DNA from: Pseudocitrobacter vendiensis
GTDB lineage: Bacteria; Pseudomonadota; Gammaproteobacteria; Enterobacterales; Enterobacteriaceae
Length of the DNA stretch: 64,000 nucleotides
Direction of reading: 5' to 3'
Assembly (NCBI RefSeq): GCF_943590815.1
Contig: NZ_CALSBS010000010.1
Span: 62,001-126,000, forward strand
Part shown: one piece after another, positions 8,773 through 20,421 of the stretch
How the letters are laid out: every line of letters begins with the position of its first letter
Numbering within the stretch: the first letter of the stretch is position 1
Translations under genes and position numbers: made by a program
Notes under the pieces: model-generated
Told to the model about the DNA's origin: nothing
Database searches by the model: none
Seen by the model: the letters and a program-made list of their open reading frames with translations, nothing else

Positions 8773-9504
8773 TTAGTTCATCTGTACGCCTTTGAGACGG
8801 AATTCAATGTTCATGATCAAACCGTTACCTGGCTTGCCGGCTTCGTAGCGCCATTTCCGCATCGCCGCTTTCACGTCACGTTCGAACATATTCGACGGTT
8901 GCGCGGAAAGAATTTCAACGTTTTCCACTCGACCATCTGCCGTCACATCAAATTTCACGCGGACTTTACCTTCAATACGTAGCGCCAGTGCGCGAGACGG
9001 ATAGCTTGGCTGTGAGCGATTTAACGCTTTCGGCCCCGCCGGTGCCGTGATCGTCGGCTTGCTGGTGCCCGTTTGGTTATTGGCAACAGAGCGTACTGGT
9101 GGCGCATCGTTGGTGGTCGTCGATAATGGACGGTTTTCAACCGGCTTCACTTCCGGCTTACGCTCTTCAACCTTTTTCACCGGCTTAGGTTTCGGTTTTG
9201 GCTTCGGCTTAGGTTTCGGTTTTTCAATGACCACCGGCGCTTCTTTTGGCGGTTCGGGAACCACTTCCGGTTCGGGCTCGGGTTCAGGTTCGGCTACGGG
9301 TTGTGGCGGCTGAACGGCCTGAGGCGGCTCGAGGTCGGAAGGCGCAACCATAGTAATGGAAATCGGCTGAGCGGGTGCGGGCAGTTCAATAACCTGATGT
9401 ACCGAGGTGTAAAGCAGGCCCGCCACGACGGCACCGTGAATACCAACGGACAGCAATGTTGGCCACGGAAAGCGGCGAGGTAAATCAAGGGTCATTGAAG
9501 TCAT
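8773..9504 (-). CDS. tonB: TonB, energy transducer for outer-membrane receptors
   Basis: Couples the proton motive force, through ExbBD, to TonB-dependent receptors for siderophores and vitamin B12. 243 residues. Features: cytoplasmic tail; signal anchor with the conserved SVGIHGAVVAGLL; Pro-rich rod with Glu-Pro repeats then Lys-Pro repeats (about 68-108); C-terminal TonB domain including SQPSYPSRALALRIEGKVRV. The extreme C-terminus (RLKGVQMN) differs from E. coli. Two in-frame ATGs are possible, at 9504 and 9495 (MTLDLPRRF, the start used for E. coli). A Fur-like site lies upstream. In E. coli K-12 this gene is not next to yniA. Confidence 0.96.
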   Translation of the reverse strand: MTSMTLDLPRRFPWPTLLSVGIHGAVVAGLLYTSVHQVIELPAPAQPISITMVAPSDLEPPQAVQPPQPVAEPEPEPEPEVVPEPPKEAPVVIEKPKPKPKPKPKPKPVKKVEERKPEVKPVENRPLSTTTNDAPPVRSVANNQTGTSKPTITAPAGPKALNRSQPSYPSRALALRIEGKVRVKFDVTADGRVENVEILSAQPSNMFERDVKAAMRKWRYEAGKPGNGLIMNIEFRLKGVQMN

Positions 9505-9540
9505 AATCGTTACTGTTGAAAAATGATGAGTGTGATTTTA

Positions 9541-9565
9541 AATGCAAATAGCAATCATATTCAAT
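9541..9565 (-). promoter_or_regulatory. Fur box upstream of tonB
   Basis: On the minus strand this reads as an AT-rich imperfect palindrome containing ATGATTGCTATTTGCATT, close to the known E. coli tonB Fur site. This indicates iron repression of tonB. Confidence 0.7.
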
Positions 9566-9717
9566 AAGGCATCTTATCTTCCGTCAAGTTTCCGCCGCTT
9601 TTGCTGAAAAAAAGCACGCCCGTCCACCCTGCTTTATCATTGTTTTAACTTTGCATTGCAGTCGTTGCCGCTTTCACTTACCGTAATTTACAGCTAACTA
9701 AAACAGGAGTTCTGCCC

Positions 9718-10014
9718 GTGCTTTACGTCATTTACGCTGAAGATTACGCCGACACCCTTGAGAAACGTCTGTCCGTCCGCCCGGCTCACCTGGCCCGTTT
9801 ACAACTGCTGCATGATGAAGGTCGTCTGCTGACAGCGGGCCCGATGCCTGCAGTTGATAGCAACGATCCTGGCGCTGCAGGTTTCAGCGGCTCAACGGTC
9901 ATTGCTGAGTTCGAATCACTGGAAGCGGCGCAGTCCTGGGCACAGGACGACCCGTATGTGGCGGCGGGCGTGTATGAACGCGTGACCGTGCGTCCGTACA
10001 AAAAAGTATTCTGA
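9718..10014 (+). CDS. yciI: YciI family protein
   Basis: 98 residues with a ferredoxin-like fold (YCII domain), the size of the E. coli protein. It has the conserved N-terminal [11 protein letters not shown], and the His and Asp residues of the family's putative active site are kept ([18 protein letters not shown]). Start is GTG at 9718 with CAGGAGTTCTGCCC upstream. Divergent from tonB, as in E. coli. The enzymatic role in enterobacteria is not established. Confidence 0.94.
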   Translation: MLYVIYAEDYADTLEKRLSVRPAHLARLQLLHDEGRLLTAGPMPAVDSNDPGAAGFSGSTVIAEFESLEAAQSWAQDDPYVAAGVYERVTVRPYKKVF

Positions 10015-10029
10015 GTCCAGAAAAACATC

Positions 10030-10054
10030 GGGCACCGCAAGCGGTGCCCTTTTT
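10030..10054 (+). terminator. yciI terminator
   Basis: Stem GGGCACCG / CGGTGCCC with loop CAAG, followed by five T residues. It sits between the convergent genes yciI and yciY. Confidence 0.85.
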
Positions 10055-10058
10055 GCCA

Positions 10059-10232
10059 TTAAAGATCGTATATGGCGTACAGCAAGCAATTACGCTGTCG
10101 CCCGACCAGGCATTTTCTGATGGAGTGGATACGCATATTACGGCGCGATTGCGCTTCCAGCCAACGGGCTTTGCGGCGGCTCGCCTGACGCAACATTCGC
10201 CAACGCCCCACTTCCGGTCTACTACGCTTCAT
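10059..10232 (-). CDS. yciY: YciY, small basic protein, 57 aa
   Basis: Read directly from the minus strand: MKRSRPEVGRWRMLRQ at the start and LLYAIYDL at the end. It is 57 residues, the same length as E. coli YciY, and nearly identical to it. Strongly basic with many Arg-Arg pairs; no known function. Stop TAA at 10059-10061 lies just past the yciI terminator. Divergent from cls, next to which it also lies in E. coli. Confidence 0.85.
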   Translation of the reverse strand: MKRSRPEVGRWRMLRQASRRKARWLEAQSRRNMRIHSIRKCLVGRQRNCLLYAIYDL

Positions 10233-10374
10233 TTCTACCGCTCTTATCGAAGAAGAGCCGTCATTATACCCCCGGTAAATCGGCTTACCAGCGCTTTTCC
10301 CTCGCGTTTTTATTTGCCAGATGAATCCTGATGCGTAAACTCATAACAAACGCTTTCAAAAGGACTTTCTGACT

Positions 10375-12199
<1,825 letters not shown>

Positions 12200-12208
12200 G
12201 ATGTGTGA

Positions 12209-12235
12209 AGGGGCAGCCAGCGCTGCCCCTTTTTT
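12209..12235. terminator. Terminator shared by convergent yciU and the potassium channel gene
   Basis: Stem AGGGGCAGC / GCTGCCCCT followed by a T-run on the plus strand, directly between the two stop codons. Confidence 0.85.
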
Positions 12236-13070
12236 ATGCTTCCGGTAGTTTCCCACCGCATGCTTTACAATATTTCGCGGCGGTTTCATGCCCACTCTGC
12301 TGGCAATCCGGGCAAATTCTTGCCAACTGACGTTTAGCGATTTCACCGCTCATTTGCGAGGTAATAATGCCAGTCGGAATCGCAATAACGGAATAACCAA
12401 TCAAAATCAGCAGCGATGCGACGGCCCGACCAGGCGCCGTATGCGGCGTGATATCACCGTAACCTACGGTTGTTACAGTAACAATAGCCCAGTAAACCGA
12501 GGTGCTTAAGGTAGTGAAGCCATTCGCCGGCCCTTCAATGCCGTACATTAATGCGCCCGCGACAACCATCACAATCGAGATAAATGCGTAGAACAGAATG
12601 AGCTGATGACGCGATTTTACAATCGCTCCCCAGATGCCACTTAATGCGGGCATCAGGCGTAATAATTTCAGAATACGCAGCACGCGAATAACGCGCATTG
12701 CTCGCCAGGCAAAAAGGTAATCGATGCCAATTTGCGGCCAGAGCATTATCACGTAAAACGGTAAAATAGTGGCAAGGTCGATAACCCCCCAGAGACTAAA
12801 AACATAGCGCGCAGGCTGCGGCCAACTGAATACACGCAACAAATATTCGAGGGTAAATACCAGCGTGAAGAAGACTTCCACCCATACAAAAAGGTGCCAT
12901 TCATCGTACGTCAGGTGATAAGTGGTTCCGACGCCTGATTCAATAAAAATCACCAATACGCTTAACAGGGCAAATAACCCGCACAGCGCTTCAAAACGCC
13001 GGGCAGAACGCCGATTATGGTCGAATAGCGCGTGATATATCCGTCGACGAAATGTTTGCATAACCAACAC
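12234..13070 (-). CDS. Kv-type voltage-gated potassium channel with C-terminal zinc ribbon
   Basis: 278 residues with six predicted transmembrane helices. S4 carries regularly spaced arginines (RAMRVIRVLRILKLLR), and the pore has the K+ selectivity filter TVTTVGYGD. The C-terminus is a short zinc ribbon: CPDC then CKAC (about 254-273). E. coli Kch has a large cytoplasmic RCK (TrkA-N) domain; this protein has none, so it is a different channel family, although it sits in the same general neighbourhood as kch. Start is GTG at 13070 with GAGGTTAAAAC upstream; an ATG three codons later is possible. A gating role for the zinc ribbon is my inference. Confidence 0.88.
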   Translation of the reverse strand: MLVMQTFRRRIYHALFDHNRRSARRFEALCGLFALLSVLVIFIESGVGTTYHLTYDEWHLFVWVEVFFTLVFTLEYLLRVFSWPQPARYVFSLWGVIDLATILPFYVIMLWPQIGIDYLFAWRAMRVIRVLRILKLLRLMPALSGIWGAIVKSRHQLILFYAFISIVMVVAGALMYGIEGPANGFTTLSTSVYWAIVTVTTVGYGDITPHTAPGRAVASLLILIGYSVIAIPTGIITSQMSGEIAKRQLARICPDCQQSGHETAAKYCKACGGKLPEA

Positions 13071-13086
13071 GTTTTAACCTCATAAG

Positions 13087-13112
13087 AAAAAGGGCTGACA
13101 ATTGTCAGCCCT
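13087..13112 (-). terminator. oppABCDF operon terminator
   Basis: Perfect stem AAGGGCTGACA / TGTCAGCCCTT with T-run on the minus strand, just after the oppF stop. Confidence 0.85.
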
Positions 13113-13117
13113 TGCGA

Positions 13118-14122
13118 TTATAACGGGTCTACCTTCAGGCAGGAAACCGCGTGCCGGAAGCGGCCCTCCAGCACCGGTCGGGTTTTCGCACACTCCGGCC
13201 CGGCTATCGGGCAGCGGGTGCGGAAGACACAGCCCGACGGTGGGTTAATCGGCGACGGCAGTTCCCCCTCCAGCAACTGAATGGTTTTCTGCTTTTCCAG
13301 ATCCGGATCGGGCACCGGCACCGCCGACATCAGCGCTTTGGTATAAGGATGCAGCGGATTGTGGTACACCTCGTCATAGGTCCCCAGTTCCACCGCATGA
13401 CCCAGATACATCACCAGCACGCGGTCGGAAATATGTTTCACCACCGCCAGATCGTGGGCGATAAAAATTAACGACAGGCCCATTTCGCGCTGCAACTGCT
13501 GCAACAGATTCACCACCTGCGCCTGAATCGACACATCCAGCGCCGAAACGGGTTCATCGCAAATAATCAGTTTTGGTTCAAGGATCAGCGCACGCGCGAT
13601 GCCAATGCGCTGACACTGACCGCCGGAGAATTCATGCGGATAGCGGTTAACCAGGTTCGGCAACAGCCCCACTTTCATCATCATCGCTTTCACCCGATCG
13701 CGCACTTCCTGGCGCGGCATTTTCGGATGATAAGTGCGCAGCGGCTCGGCAATAATTTCACCAATGGTCATGCGCGGGTTGAGCGAGGCGAGTGGATCCT
13801 GGAAAATCATCTGAATATCACTACGCACGTCGCGCCATTCTTCCGGCTTCATGCCCAGCAAATCTTTCCCAAGCCAGGCCACGCGGCCATCGGTGGCTTT
13901 CACCAGGCCGATAATCGCACGCGCAAAGGTCGATTTTCCGCAGCCAGACTCCCCCACCACGCCCAGCGTTTCCCCTTCGTACAATCGCAGCGTCACACCA
14001 TCAACGGCTTTCAGGGTTTTGGACGGTTGCCAGAACCACTGTTTACCATCTTTAATATCAAAGTGGACTTTTAAGTCGGCGATTTCGAGCAGAATTTTTC
14101 TATCTTCAATGACGGCGTTCAT
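13118..14122 (-). CDS. oppF: Oligopeptide ABC transporter ATP-binding protein OppF
   Basis: One of two ATPases that drive OppBC import of oligopeptides. 334 residues. Walker [13 protein letters not shown] (about 56-67), ABC signature [14 protein letters not shown], Walker [13 protein letters not shown], then the C-terminal oligopeptide/dipeptide extension with a Cys-rich iron-sulfur-type pattern ([14 protein letters not shown]) that is usual in this subfamily. Its ATG overlaps the oppD stop by four bases (ATGA). Last gene of the operon. Confidence 0.96.
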   Translation of the reverse strand: MNAVIEDRKILLEIADLKVHFDIKDGKQWFWQPSKTLKAVDGVTLRLYEGETLGVVGESGCGKSTFARAIIGLVKATDGRVAWLGKDLLGMKPEEWRDVRSDIQMIFQDPLASLNPRMTIGEIIAEPLRTYHPKMPRQEVRDRVKAMMMKVGLLPNLVNRYPHEFSGGQCQRIGIARALILEPKLIICDEPVSALDVSIQAQVVNLLQQLQREMGLSLIFIAHDLAVVKHISDRVLVMYLGHAVELGTYDEVYHNPLHPYTKALMSAVPVPDPDLEKQKTIQLLEGELPSPINPPSGCVFRTRCPIAGPECAKTRPVLEGRFRHAVSCLKVDPL

Positions 14123-15132
14123 ACCAGTTCCCCCACAGGCTTAAAGCAGGCGCGCAAGCGACCCGGCGCAAATGGCTCCAGCGGCGGCGCGCTGCTGCAA
14201 ATTTCCATAGCATGTGGGCAGCGTGGCTGGAATGGACACCCTTTCGGCAAACGAAGCAGGTTCGGTGGGTTACCCGGAATGGTCAGCAACGATTCGCCTT
14301 CGGCATCAAGGCGCGGTACCGCATTCAGCAGGCCAATAGAGTAAGGATGCGCCGGGTGATAGAACACATCACGCGCGTTGCCATATTCCATGGTGCGCCC
14401 GGCGTACATCACCAGCACTTTATCGCAGATACCCGCAACGACGCCGAGATCGTGGGTAATCATGATAATCGCGGTATTGAACTCGCGCTTTAGCTCGTTG
14501 AGCAGCGTCATGATTTGCGCCTGTACTGTAACATCCAGCGCAGTAGTGGGTTCATCGGCAATCAGCAGCTTAGGCCGACACAGTAATGCCATTGCGATCA
14601 TCACGCGCTGGCGCATGCCGCCAGAAAACTCATGCGGATACATTTTCATGCGCTTACGCGCTTCCGGCATTTTTACTGCATCAAGCATTTTGACCGACTC
14701 TTCAAACGCTTCGGCCTTGCTCATGTTTTTGTGCAGCACAAGGACTTCCATCAACTGCTCACCGACACGCATATACGGGTTCAGTGAGGTCATGGGGTCC
14801 TGGAAGATCATCGAGATTTGCTCGGCACGCAGTTTATTCAGCGCGTGTTCAGGCAGGTTAAGGATCTCTTTACCGTTAAAGGTGGCCGAACCGCCAATTC
14901 GCCCATTGCCCGCCAACAGCCCCATCAGGGCAAAGGCGGTTTGCGATTTGCCGGAACCGGACTCACCGACGATGCCCAGAGTTTCCCCGGCGTGCAGATT
15001 AAAGTTGAGGTCGTTCACCGCCGTCACATCGCCATCGGGCGTTTTAAACGTCACGCGCAGATCTTTTACATCCAGCAGCAGGCCCGTTTGCGCCTGCGTT
15101 TGCGGCGCTTTAGCCGTATCAATTACGCTCAT
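14119..15132 (-). CDS. oppD: Oligopeptide ABC transporter ATP-binding protein OppD
   Basis: Partner ATPase of OppF. 337 residues from ATG at 15132; GTG at 15135 is directly in front, but GGAG spacing favours the ATG. Walker [13 protein letters not shown], signature [14 protein letters not shown], Walker [13 protein letters not shown], and C-terminal Cys cluster [14 protein letters not shown]. Twelve bases separate the oppC stop from this start. Confidence 0.96.
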   Translation of the reverse strand: MSVIDTAKAPQTQAQTGLLLDVKDLRVTFKTPDGDVTAVNDLNFNLHAGETLGIVGESGSGKSQTAFALMGLLAGNGRIGGSATFNGKEILNLPEHALNKLRAEQISMIFQDPMTSLNPYMRVGEQLMEVLVLHKNMSKAEAFEESVKMLDAVKMPEARKRMKMYPHEFSGGMRQRVMIAMALLCRPKLLIADEPTTALDVTVQAQIMTLLNELKREFNTAIIMITHDLGVVAGICDKVLVMYAGRTMEYGNARDVFYHPAHPYSIGLLNAVPRLDAEGESLLTIPGNPPNLLRLPKGCPFQPRCPHAMEICSSAPPLEPFAPGRLRACFKPVGELV

Positions 15133-15143
15133 CACGGCTCTCC

Positions 15144-16052
15144 TTAACGGTCTTTCGGGTCGAGGGCATCACGCAGGCCATCGCCGATAAAGTTGAAACA
15201 GAACAAAGTGACCACCAGGAAACCCGCCGGGAACAGCAGCAACCATGGAGACACTTCCATCGAGTTGGCGCCGTCGCTCAGCAACGCGCCCCAGCTGCTC
15301 AGCGGCTCCTGGGTACCCAGCCCCAGGAAGCTAAGGAAAGATTCAAACAGAATCATGCTCGGAACCAGCAGCGATGCGTAAACCACCACCACGCCAAGCA
15401 CGTTCGGCACAATGTGGCGCACTACGATGCTGCCAGTAGAAACACCGCCGACCTGTGCGGCTTCGATAAACTCTTTGCGTTTCAGGCTGAGCGTTTGCCC
15501 ACGGACGATACGCGCCATATCCAGCCAGGAGACCATACCGATAGCCACGAAAATCAACAGGATGTTCTGACCAAAGAAGGTCACCAGCAGGATAACGAAG
15601 AACATAAACGGGAAGGAGTTAAGGATTTCCAGCAGGCGCATCATGACCGAGTCGACTTTGCCGCCAAGGTAACCGGACAGCGAACCGTATAGTGTGCCGA
15701 CAATCACCGCCACCAGCGCCGCGGCAATTCCGACCATCAGAGAGATACGTCCACCAATCGCCACACGCACCAGCAGGTCACGCCCGGAGGAGTCAGTACC
15801 AAAGTAGTGACCGGACTCCATATCTGGCGCACTCGACATCATGCCCCAGTCCGTATCGAAATAGGAGAACTGCGACAACATCGGCGCCAGGCTGACGAAC
15901 AGAGCGATCAGCACTAATACCGCCAGGCTGGCAACCGCTGCACGGTTATGCATAAAGCGACGGCGCGCATCCTGCCACAGGCTGCGACCTTCAACATCCA
16001 GTTGTTCACTGAAGTTCTCCAGCGCCTCGCTATTTTTCTTACTCAATATCAT
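15144..16052 (-). CDS. oppC: Oligopeptide ABC transporter permease OppC
   Basis: Inner-membrane permease, 302 residues, the length of the E. coli protein. About six transmembrane helices, and the EAA loop that contacts the ATPase ([20 protein letters not shown]). ATG at 16052 follows TGGAGTTCGCC. It lies 14 bases downstream of oppB. Confidence 0.96.
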   Translation of the reverse strand: MILSKKNSEALENFSEQLDVEGRSLWQDARRRFMHNRAAVASLAVLVLIALFVSLAPMLSQFSYFDTDWGMMSSAPDMESGHYFGTDSSGRDLLVRVAIGGRISLMVGIAAALVAVIVGTLYGSLSGYLGGKVDSVMMRLLEILNSFPFMFFVILLVTFFGQNILLIFVAIGMVSWLDMARIVRGQTLSLKRKEFIEAAQVGGVSTGSIVVRHIVPNVLGVVVVYASLLVPSMILFESFLSFLGLGTQEPLSSWGALLSDGANSMEVSPWLLLFPAGFLVVTLFCFNFIGDGLRDALDPKDR

Positions 16053-16066
16053 GGCGAACTCCAGAC

Positions 16067-16987
16067 TCAGTAACGGATTTTAGGGTCAATCACGGCGTAA
16101 AGCACATCCACGACCGCGTTAAACAAGATAGTCAGCGCGCCGACCAGAATGGTCAGGCTCAGCACCAGCGAATAATCGCGGTTCAGCGCCCCGTTGACGA
16201 ACAGTTGCCCAATCCCCGGCAGGCCATATATGGTTTCGATGACCATTGAACCGGTGATGATGCCGACAAACGCGGGCCCCATATAGGAGAGCACCGGCAG
16301 CAACGCAGGTTTTAAGGCGTGACGAAAAATAATCCGCCGCATCGGCAGGCCTTTGGCGCGCGCGGTGCGGATAAAGTTGGAGTGCAGCACTTCGATCATC
16401 GAGCCGCGGGTGATACGCGCGATACTGGCGATATAGGCCAGAGACAACGCCACCATCGGCAGGATCATAAATTTCAGCGCCCCGCCGTTCCAGCCTCCGC
16501 CGGGAAGCCATTTCAGCGTAATCGCGAAGATCATCACCAGCAACGGCGCAACGACAAAACTGGGTATCACCACTCCGGTCATGGCGATACCCATTACCGA
16601 ATAGTCCCATTTGGTGTTTTGTTTAAGCGCCGCAATCACACCCGCTGTAACGCCTAATACCACCGCCAGAATAAAGGCGGCTGCTCCTAATTTCGCCGAT
16701 ACCGGGAAGCTGCTCGCCACCAGATCGTTAACCGAATAATCTTTATATTTAAAAGAGGGTCCGAAATCGCCGTGCGCCAGTTGCTTCAGGTAACTGAAGT
16801 ATTGCGTGGTGATGGGATCGTTTAAGTGGTATTTCGCTTCAATGTTCGCCATGACTTCTGGCGGTAAGGTGCGCTCACCGGTGAAGGGACTTCCCGGCGC
16901 AAGGCGCATCATAAAGAATGAAATGGTAATAAGAATAAATAGCGTCGGAATCGCTTCCAGACAGCGACGAAGTATAAATTTCAACAT
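16067..16987 (-). CDS. oppB: Oligopeptide ABC transporter permease OppB
   Basis: Second permease subunit, 306 residues starting MLKFILRRCLEAIPTLFIL, as in E. coli. The EAA loop is NFIRTARAKGLPMRRIIFRH. The frame is open further upstream, but the ATG at 16987 is the conserved start. It is separated from oppA by an 84-base spacer with a strong hairpin. Confidence 0.96.
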   Translation of the reverse strand: MLKFILRRCLEAIPTLFILITISFFMMRLAPGSPFTGERTLPPEVMANIEAKYHLNDPITTQYFSYLKQLAHGDFGPSFKYKDYSVNDLVASSFPVSAKLGAAAFILAVVLGVTAGVIAALKQNTKWDYSVMGIAMTGVVIPSFVVAPLLVMIFAITLKWLPGGGWNGGALKFMILPMVALSLAYIASIARITRGSMIEVLHSNFIRTARAKGLPMRRIIFRHALKPALLPVLSYMGPAFVGIITGSMVIETIYGLPGIGQLFVNGALNRDYSLVLSLTILVGALTILFNAVVDVLYAVIDPKIRY

Positions 16988-17036
16988 TGCCCGTACCTTT
17001 TGGCCAGTGCCTTCAATAATGCGATAAGCGAGACAC

Positions 17037-17063
17037 CGTGAGACAGGACGAGCCTGCCTCACG
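17037..17063 (-). promoter_or_regulatory. oppA-oppB intercistronic hairpin
   Basis: Near-perfect 11-bp stem CGTGAGGCAGG / CCTGTCTCACG with a five-base loop, right after the oppA stop and without a T-run. Such hairpins protect upstream mRNA and reduce read-through. This fits the much higher expression known for OppA than for OppBCDF. Confidence 0.65.
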
Positions 17064-17071
17064 TATTGCCA

Positions 17072-18703
17072 TTAGTGCTTCACAATGTACATATTTTTAG
17101 TATACGTATTATCCATTGGGTCTTTGCCGGTATAACCGCCAACCCACGGTTTCACCAGACGGGCGTTCACGTAGTAATAAACCGGAACTATCGCACTGTC
17201 TTTATCCAGTTGCTGCTCTGCTTTATCGTACAGCGCCGTACGCTGTGCCTCGTCGGTAGCTTTCAGCGTTTCCGCCATAATGCTGTCGAATGCCGGGCTC
17301 TTATAGTGCGGGGTATTCATCGAGCTATTAGAAAGCATCATATTAAGGAAGGATGTCGGTTCGTTATAATCGGCACACCAGCCCGCACGCGCTACATCAA
17401 AGGTTCCCTGATGACGTGTATCGAGGAAGGTTTTCCACTCCTGGTTGACCAGTTTAACATTGACGCCGATATTTTTCTTCCAGATTGAAGAGGCGGCAAT
17501 AGCCAGTTTCTTATGCAGATCGGACGTGTTGTACAGCAGGTTAATGGTTAACGGTTTGTCTGCCGTATAGCCCGCTTCCGCCAGCAGTTTTTTCGCTTCT
17601 TCATTACGTTTATCCTGGCTCCAGCTAAACCACTCTGGCTGCGTTAATTTCGCGCCATCGGTGTATGGCGGAGTGAAGCCAAATGCCGGTTTATCGCCCT
17701 GCGCTTTTACTTTATTGACGATAATGTCGCGGTCCATACCCAGCTTCAACGCGGTACGTACGCGCACATCGGTAAATGGCGCCCGTTGGTTATTAATTTC
17801 GTAGTAATAGGTGCACAGATACGGATCGACGTGAACTTCGTCAGGGATCTCTTTTTTCAGTTTCTGGAACAGTTCAATCGGCATGTTGTTATAGGTCATG
17901 TCAATTTCACCGCTGCGATAGCGGTTAACGTCGGTCACTTCAGAAGAAATAGGCAGGTAGGTAACCTGATTAATGACAGTTTTGGCGTTATCCCAGTAGG
18001 TGGGGCTACGTTCAAGTACAATTCGCTCGTTGACCACCCAGTCTTTTAATTTATAAGCGCCGTTGGTCACGATGTTCGCAGGCTGGGTCCATTTCTCCCC
18101 AAATTTCTCTATGGCGGCTTTAGGAACCGGAGAGGTTGACGGGTGCACCAGCAGTTTATAAAAGTACGGAACCGGTTCACTTAAGGTGACTTCTAAGGTG
18201 TGGTCATCAACGGCTTTCACACCCAGATCGGTAATCGGTTTTTTCCCTTCGAGGATGCCATCAATATTGGCGATATGGCCATATTGCAGATAGCTGGCGT
18301 ATGGGGATGCCGTTTTCGGGTCAACCGAACGCTGCCAGCTATAGACGAAATCTTGTGCAGTTACCGGAGAGCCATCCGACCATTTTGCATCTTTACGCAG
18401 ATGGAAGGTCCAGACTTTAAAATCTTTATTGTCCCAGGATTCCGCCACGCCCGGAGACGGGTGACCATCGAGGTCGCTGACCAGCAGGCCTTCAAACAGA
18501 TCGCGACTGATATTCGATTCAGGAACGCCTTCAATTTTGTGCGGATCAAGAGACTGTACTTCAGAGCCGTTATTACGCACCAGCGTCTGTTTTTCTGCCA
18601 ACTGTACGCCTGCGGGCACATCAGCAGCCATTGCTGCATTCCCTGCCAATAGCGCCGTGAAAATTCCCGCAGCGATTACGCTTTTCTTCGTGATGATGGA
18701 CAT
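17072..18703 (-). CDS. oppA: Periplasmic oligopeptide-binding protein OppA
   Basis: Binds peptides of about 2-5 residues and delivers them to OppBCDF. 543 residues, the same as E. coli. Signal peptide 1-26 (ending AAMA-ADVPAG), then an SBP family 5 fold with the conserved NNGSEVQSLDPHKIEG start and mature motifs such as RNEEAKKLLAEAGY. ATG at 18703 follows GGAGTATCAACACA. The CA-rich bases before the ATG resemble the GcvB small-RNA target known in E. coli oppA; I infer the same control here. Confidence 0.97.
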   Translation of the reverse strand: MSIITKKSVIAAGIFTALLAGNAAMAADVPAGVQLAEKQTLVRNNGSEVQSLDPHKIEGVPESNISRDLFEGLLVSDLDGHPSPGVAESWDNKDFKVWTFHLRKDAKWSDGSPVTAQDFVYSWQRSVDPKTASPYASYLQYGHIANIDGILEGKKPITDLGVKAVDDHTLEVTLSEPVPYFYKLLVHPSTSPVPKAAIEKFGEKWTQPANIVTNGAYKLKDWVVNERIVLERSPTYWDNAKTVINQVTYLPISSEVTDVNRYRSGEIDMTYNNMPIELFQKLKKEIPDEVHVDPYLCTYYYEINNQRAPFTDVRVRTALKLGMDRDIIVNKVKAQGDKPAFGFTPPYTDGAKLTQPEWFSWSQDKRNEEAKKLLAEAGYTADKPLTINLLYNTSDLHKKLAIAASSIWKKNIGVNVKLVNQEWKTFLDTRHQGTFDVARAGWCADYNEPTSFLNMMLSNSSMNTPHYKSPAFDSIMAETLKATDEAQRTALYDKAEQQLDKDSAIVPVYYYVNARLVKPWVGGYTGKDPMDNTYTKNMYIVKH

Positions 18704-19421
18704 TGTGTTGATACTCCGCTCATTATAATTACTGGATCTTGCCAGCCTGTTATCCCCTTTGGGGTCTCTGTACAGCGCAGGAGCTTTTGCGTCTGCCAGT
18801 TTTTTGGGTACTGCTTGCTATCACCGACTTTTTTATTACGGCCGCTCTTTGGCAGCCTGTCGTCGATTCATTCAAGGTGTCTCCCCTGTCGAGCCACCTG
18901 GGTTATCTCTTCATTACCCGCGACGGTATAAGGCCGGAAAGTACCAAATGCCCTTCTTCGCCGCCAATATAATTTGCAAATTTGTTAAGCAATTCTCTTT
19001 TCATCGACATCCGGCCGCTTTACCAGTGAATTCAACGCTCAGCTGATTTAAGACAACTCGTTATTGTTCAAAGAGATAGCGACGTTATCTCAGACAATCA
19101 GCGTATCAATGAAACACCAGCTCACTTTATATACAAACAATTAACATTTGTTCATTATTTAGTACATTAATCTGTCGGATGGTCAAAATTACTAATATCA
19201 TTTCGATAATCCGACAGCAAGCGTAACAGTATAGTGTGAGAGAAATAACATAAGAGATGGCCATGCCCGACAGAGGATATATCACTAACGCAATGATATT
19301 ATTGTATTTTATCTATCATCACTAAGACTTATCGTTCATGCCATTAGCACTATATTTGATATGATTTGCGAATAATGAAGCAGCTGGCAGAGTCTGCTAC
19401 CCTGCCAGCTAAGGAAGGAGG
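18704..19421. other. Long oppA upstream region
   Basis: About 720 bases without a convincing gene; open frames on the plus strand here lack ribosome-binding sites. It should hold the oppA promoter and a long leader. A perfect 9-bp inverted repeat CTGTCGGAT / ATCCGACAG (19172-19180 and 19209-19217) could be an operator. Another hairpin, AGCTGGCAG / CTGCCAGCT at 19382-19410, lies just past the ychE stop and has no clear T-run. Confidence 0.5.
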
Positions 19422-20069
19422 TTAGTTCACAAGCCCTGGGAAAATGGCTTTTATTCCGGTCACAATAAATTCAATCCCCAGCGCCATCAGCAATAAACCC
19501 ATAATACGGGTGATGACGTTGATACCTGTCTGCCCTAATAAGCGTACCAGCCAGGGCGCAATGCGAAAGAGCCCCCAACAACAGAAAGCAAACAGCGCGA
19601 TGGCCACCGTAAAACCGGCGAGATAAGGAAGCGTATGAAAGCGCGTCCCCCATACGATAGTGGAGCTGATTGCGCCAGGCCCTGCCATCAACGGCAGCGC
19701 TAAGGGTACGACGCCAACACTTTCGCGAATCGCCGTCTCCGATTTTTCCTGTTTGTTCTGCTTATCTTCCCCCAGCTTACCGCTGATCATCGACATTGCG
19801 ATGGTGACCACCAGGATACCGCCCGCAATACGGAAGGAGTCGATGGAGATCCCGAAGAGTTGCAAAATGCCATCGCCGAGAAACAGCGAGGTCCACAAAA
19901 TAATGGCGACGGAGAGGTTCGCCGTCATATTGGTTTTATTACGCGCGGCCGCCGTCTGGTAACTGGTCATACTGATGAAGACGGGGATAATCCCGACCGG
20001 GTTGACCAGCGCGAATAGCCCAATAAAAAACTTCACAAAAATCGGAAAATCAAACAGAGCCTGAGTCAC
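19422..20069 (-). CDS. ychE: YchE, MarC-family inner-membrane protein
   Basis: 215 residues from GTG at 20069, which has GGAGTTCAC directly upstream; this gives the E. coli length. Six predicted transmembrane helices with the MarC (UPF0056) pattern NPVGIIPVFISMT and ALPLMAGPGAISSTIVWG. Function unknown in all species. Position between adhE and oppA is conserved with E. coli. Confidence 0.93.
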   Translation of the reverse strand: MTQALFDFPIFVKFFIGLFALVNPVGIIPVFISMTSYQTAAARNKTNMTANLSVAIILWTSLFLGDGILQLFGISIDSFRIAGGILVVTIAMSMISGKLGEDKQNKQEKSETAIRESVGVVPLALPLMAGPGAISSTIVWGTRFHTLPYLAGFTVAIALFAFCCWGLFRIAPWLVRLLGQTGINVITRIMGLLLMALGIEFIVTGIKAIFPGLVN

Positions 20070-20421
20070 GTGAACTCCGAAACACCATAAAAAGTGGTAG
20101 TTGACGAAAAATGAATACAAAAACTCTGCAGAAGATACGCTGTTTGGCGGCATACTTCACCAGAATTCTGCAAAAATCACGCAAATACAGAATGTTATAT
20201 ATTAATTTAAATTATGCTAATGTGCATATCAATCACCACAACCCATAGTTAACAATTTACAATCTTTACTAAAATGGGGCTGCTGAAAGGTGTCAGCTTG
20301 GCATATTTTTGACGCCGATCACATATTTCATACTCAGAAGTGAGTAATCTTGATGACGCCGACAGATTTCAGGGAAATTCTCTGAAAGCCGTTCAGGCAA
20401 GGCTCTTTGAGTTCAAAGCTC

